Positions 63,091 to 64,000 of a stretch of DNA of 64,000 nt are shown here, in pieces. The stretch lies in assembly GCA_965242565.1 (NCBI GenBank), contig OZ251457.1, positions 744,001 to 808,000 of the forward strand, read 5' to 3'. Numbering within the stretch: the stretch's first letter is position 1; the number at the start of each line of letters is the position of its first letter. This DNA comes from CATQGW01 sp965242565. GTDB taxonomy: Bacteria; Chloroflexota; Dehalococcoidia; Bin125. The notes under the pieces are model-generated. The model searched no databases, was not told the origin of the DNA, and was given only the letters and a program-made list of their open reading frames with translations. A program made the translations under genes and the position numbers.

Positions 63091-64000
63091 ATGCACGAAC
63101 CCGACATGCTGGAACGAATCAACGCTGCCTACGCGCGGCTGCGCGCGGGCGTGGCGGTGGGCCGCGAGCGGCTGAATCGGCCGCTGACGCTGACAGAGAA
63201 GGTCTTCTTCGGGCACTTCGTCGATCCGCGCAACCAACCGCTGGGGCGAGGCGAGGATCACGCGGAGCTGGAGCCGGATCGGGTGGCGCTACAGGACGCG
63301 ACGGCGCAGATGGCGCTGCTGCAGTTCGAGCTGGCCGGTCTGGAGCGGGTGCTGACGCCGACCACGGTGCATTGCGATCACCTGATCCAGGCGCAGGTGG
63401 GGGCAGCGGCGGATCTGGCGCGGGCGGTGGACGAGAACGAAGAGGTGTACACCTTCCTGCGCAGCGCGGCGGCGCGCTACGGCGCGGGCTTCTGGAAGCC
63501 GGGCAGCGGGATCATCCACCAGGTGGTGCTGGAGAACTACGCCTTTCCGGGCGGAATGATGATCGGCACCGACAGCCACACGCCCAACGCGGGCGGTCTG
63601 GGGATGGCGGCGATCGGGGTGGGCGGCGCGGACGCGGTGGACGTGATGGCGGGGATCGGCTGGGGCGTGACGATGCCGCGGCTGATCGGCGTGCATCTGA
63701 CGGGCGAGTTGGACGGCTGGACGGCGCCCAAGGATGTGATCATCCGGGTCGCGGGCGAGCTGACTGTCAAGGGCGGCACGGGCGCGATCGTGGAGTATTT
63801 CGGGCCGGGTGTGGCGTCGCTCAGCGCGACGGGGCGCGGCACGATCACCAACATGGGCGCGGAGATCGGGGCCACGACGTCGATCTTCCCGTTTGACGAA
63901 CGGACGGCGGCGTATCTGGAGAGCACGGATCGGGCGGAGATCGCGGCGCTGGCGCGAGAGAATGCGGAGCATCTACGGGCGGACGACGGCGTGGAAGCGG
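63091..64000 (+). CDS. Aconitate hydratase (mitochondrial-type), 3' end outside window
   Basis: The frame is open from ATG 63091 to the window edge (303 residues seen). It interconverts citrate and isocitrate in the TCA cycle. Signs of the mitochondrial-type aconitase are VHCDHLIQAQ, SGIIHQVVLENYAFPGG, IGTDSHTPNAGGLGMAAIGV and GGADAVDVMAGIGWGVTMP. The Fe-S Cys pair lies beyond the window. CCAGGA lies about ten bases before the ATG. It follows pccB by 94 bases on the same strand. Confidence 0.9.
   Translation, partial: MHEPDMLERINAAYARLRAGVAVGRERLNRPLTLTEKVFFGHFVDPRNQPLGRGEDHAELEPDRVALQDATAQMALLQFELAGLERVLTPTTVHCDHLIQAQVGAAADLARAVDENEEVYTFLRSAAARYGAGFWKPGSGIIHQVVLENYAFPGGMMIGTDSHTPNAGGLGMAAIGVGGADAVDVMAGIGWGVTMPRLIGVHLTGELDGWTAPKDVIIRVAGELTVKGGTGAIVEYFGPGVASLSATGRGTITNMGAEIGATTSIFPFDERTAAYLESTDRAEIAALARENAEHLRADDGVEA

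Overview
The window is a high-GC (about two thirds by eye) bacterial chromosome segment. I infer Chloroflexota, perhaps a Dehalococcoidia/SAR202-like lineage. The grounds are dnaG joined to rpoD, an F420-dependent LLM oxidoreductase, CaiB/BaiF CoA transferases, SDRs, hydantoinase-type enzymes, a DUF35/thiolase-like pair, CARDB envelope proteins and lipobox lipoproteins. No rRNA is present, so the placement is an inference. I found no convincing tRNA, rRNA, CRISPR array or transposase.

Layout. 0-10.6 kb: glmS (5' end outside), ppsA, a membrane-anchored CARDB protein, and dnaG overlapping rpoD, whose sigma factor carries a long N-terminal 39-residue repeat region. 10.6-15.3 kb: a predicted adhesin-like secreted protein whose start region contains a run of 15 G, bracketed by two clusters of palindromic repeats. 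15.3-18.5 kb (minus): small hypothetical, LLM oxidoreductase, AcuI/YhdH-type reductase, metallophosphoesterase. 18.6-26.1 kb: a fused methylase with nuclease-like N terminus, gatB, and an MmeI-like restriction-modification enzyme. 26.2-28.3 kb (minus): accessory operon with three DUF2442 genes, one DUF4160 gene and an atypical membrane protein. 28.3-33.8 kb: aldo/keto reductase, yvcK, secG, fmt, rlmN, rplY. 33.9-37.5 kb: hyuA-hyuB. 37.5-38.3 kb: a 90-bp tandem repeat between palindromes. 38.3-41.3 kb: two paralogous SDR genes, one interrupted by an in-frame TAG, with a P-loop ATPase between them. 41.3-42.9 kb: poorly recognisable accessory DNA. 42.9-44.8 kb: DUF35 protein plus thiolase-like protein. 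44.8-47.9 kb: second copy of the fused methylase. 47.9-50.8 kb: HD-like protein, hydratase, a VapBC pair with an extra antitoxin, small protein. 50.9-55.9 kb: MacB-like ABC exporter and a hydrolase. 56.1-58.7 kb: two overlapping CoA transferases. 58.7-61.3 kb: envelope proteins (M28 peptidase lipoprotein, LysM lipoprotein). 61.4-64 kb: acyl-CoA carboxylase carboxyltransferase and the start of an aconitase cut by the window edge.

How it fits together. Core housekeeping genes alternate with catabolic CoA, SDR and oxidoreductase genes and three separate DNA modification/restriction genes. Several genes have a -10 like hexamer (TAGACT, TACACT, TACCCT, TATAGT) only 6-10 nt before ATG, which suggests leaderless mRNAs. 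The most notable signal is the G15 tract: a good Shine-Dalgarno and ATG sit in a frame that hits a stop right after the tract, while the 1140-residue exported protein continues in another frame, so a change in tract length would switch the gene on.
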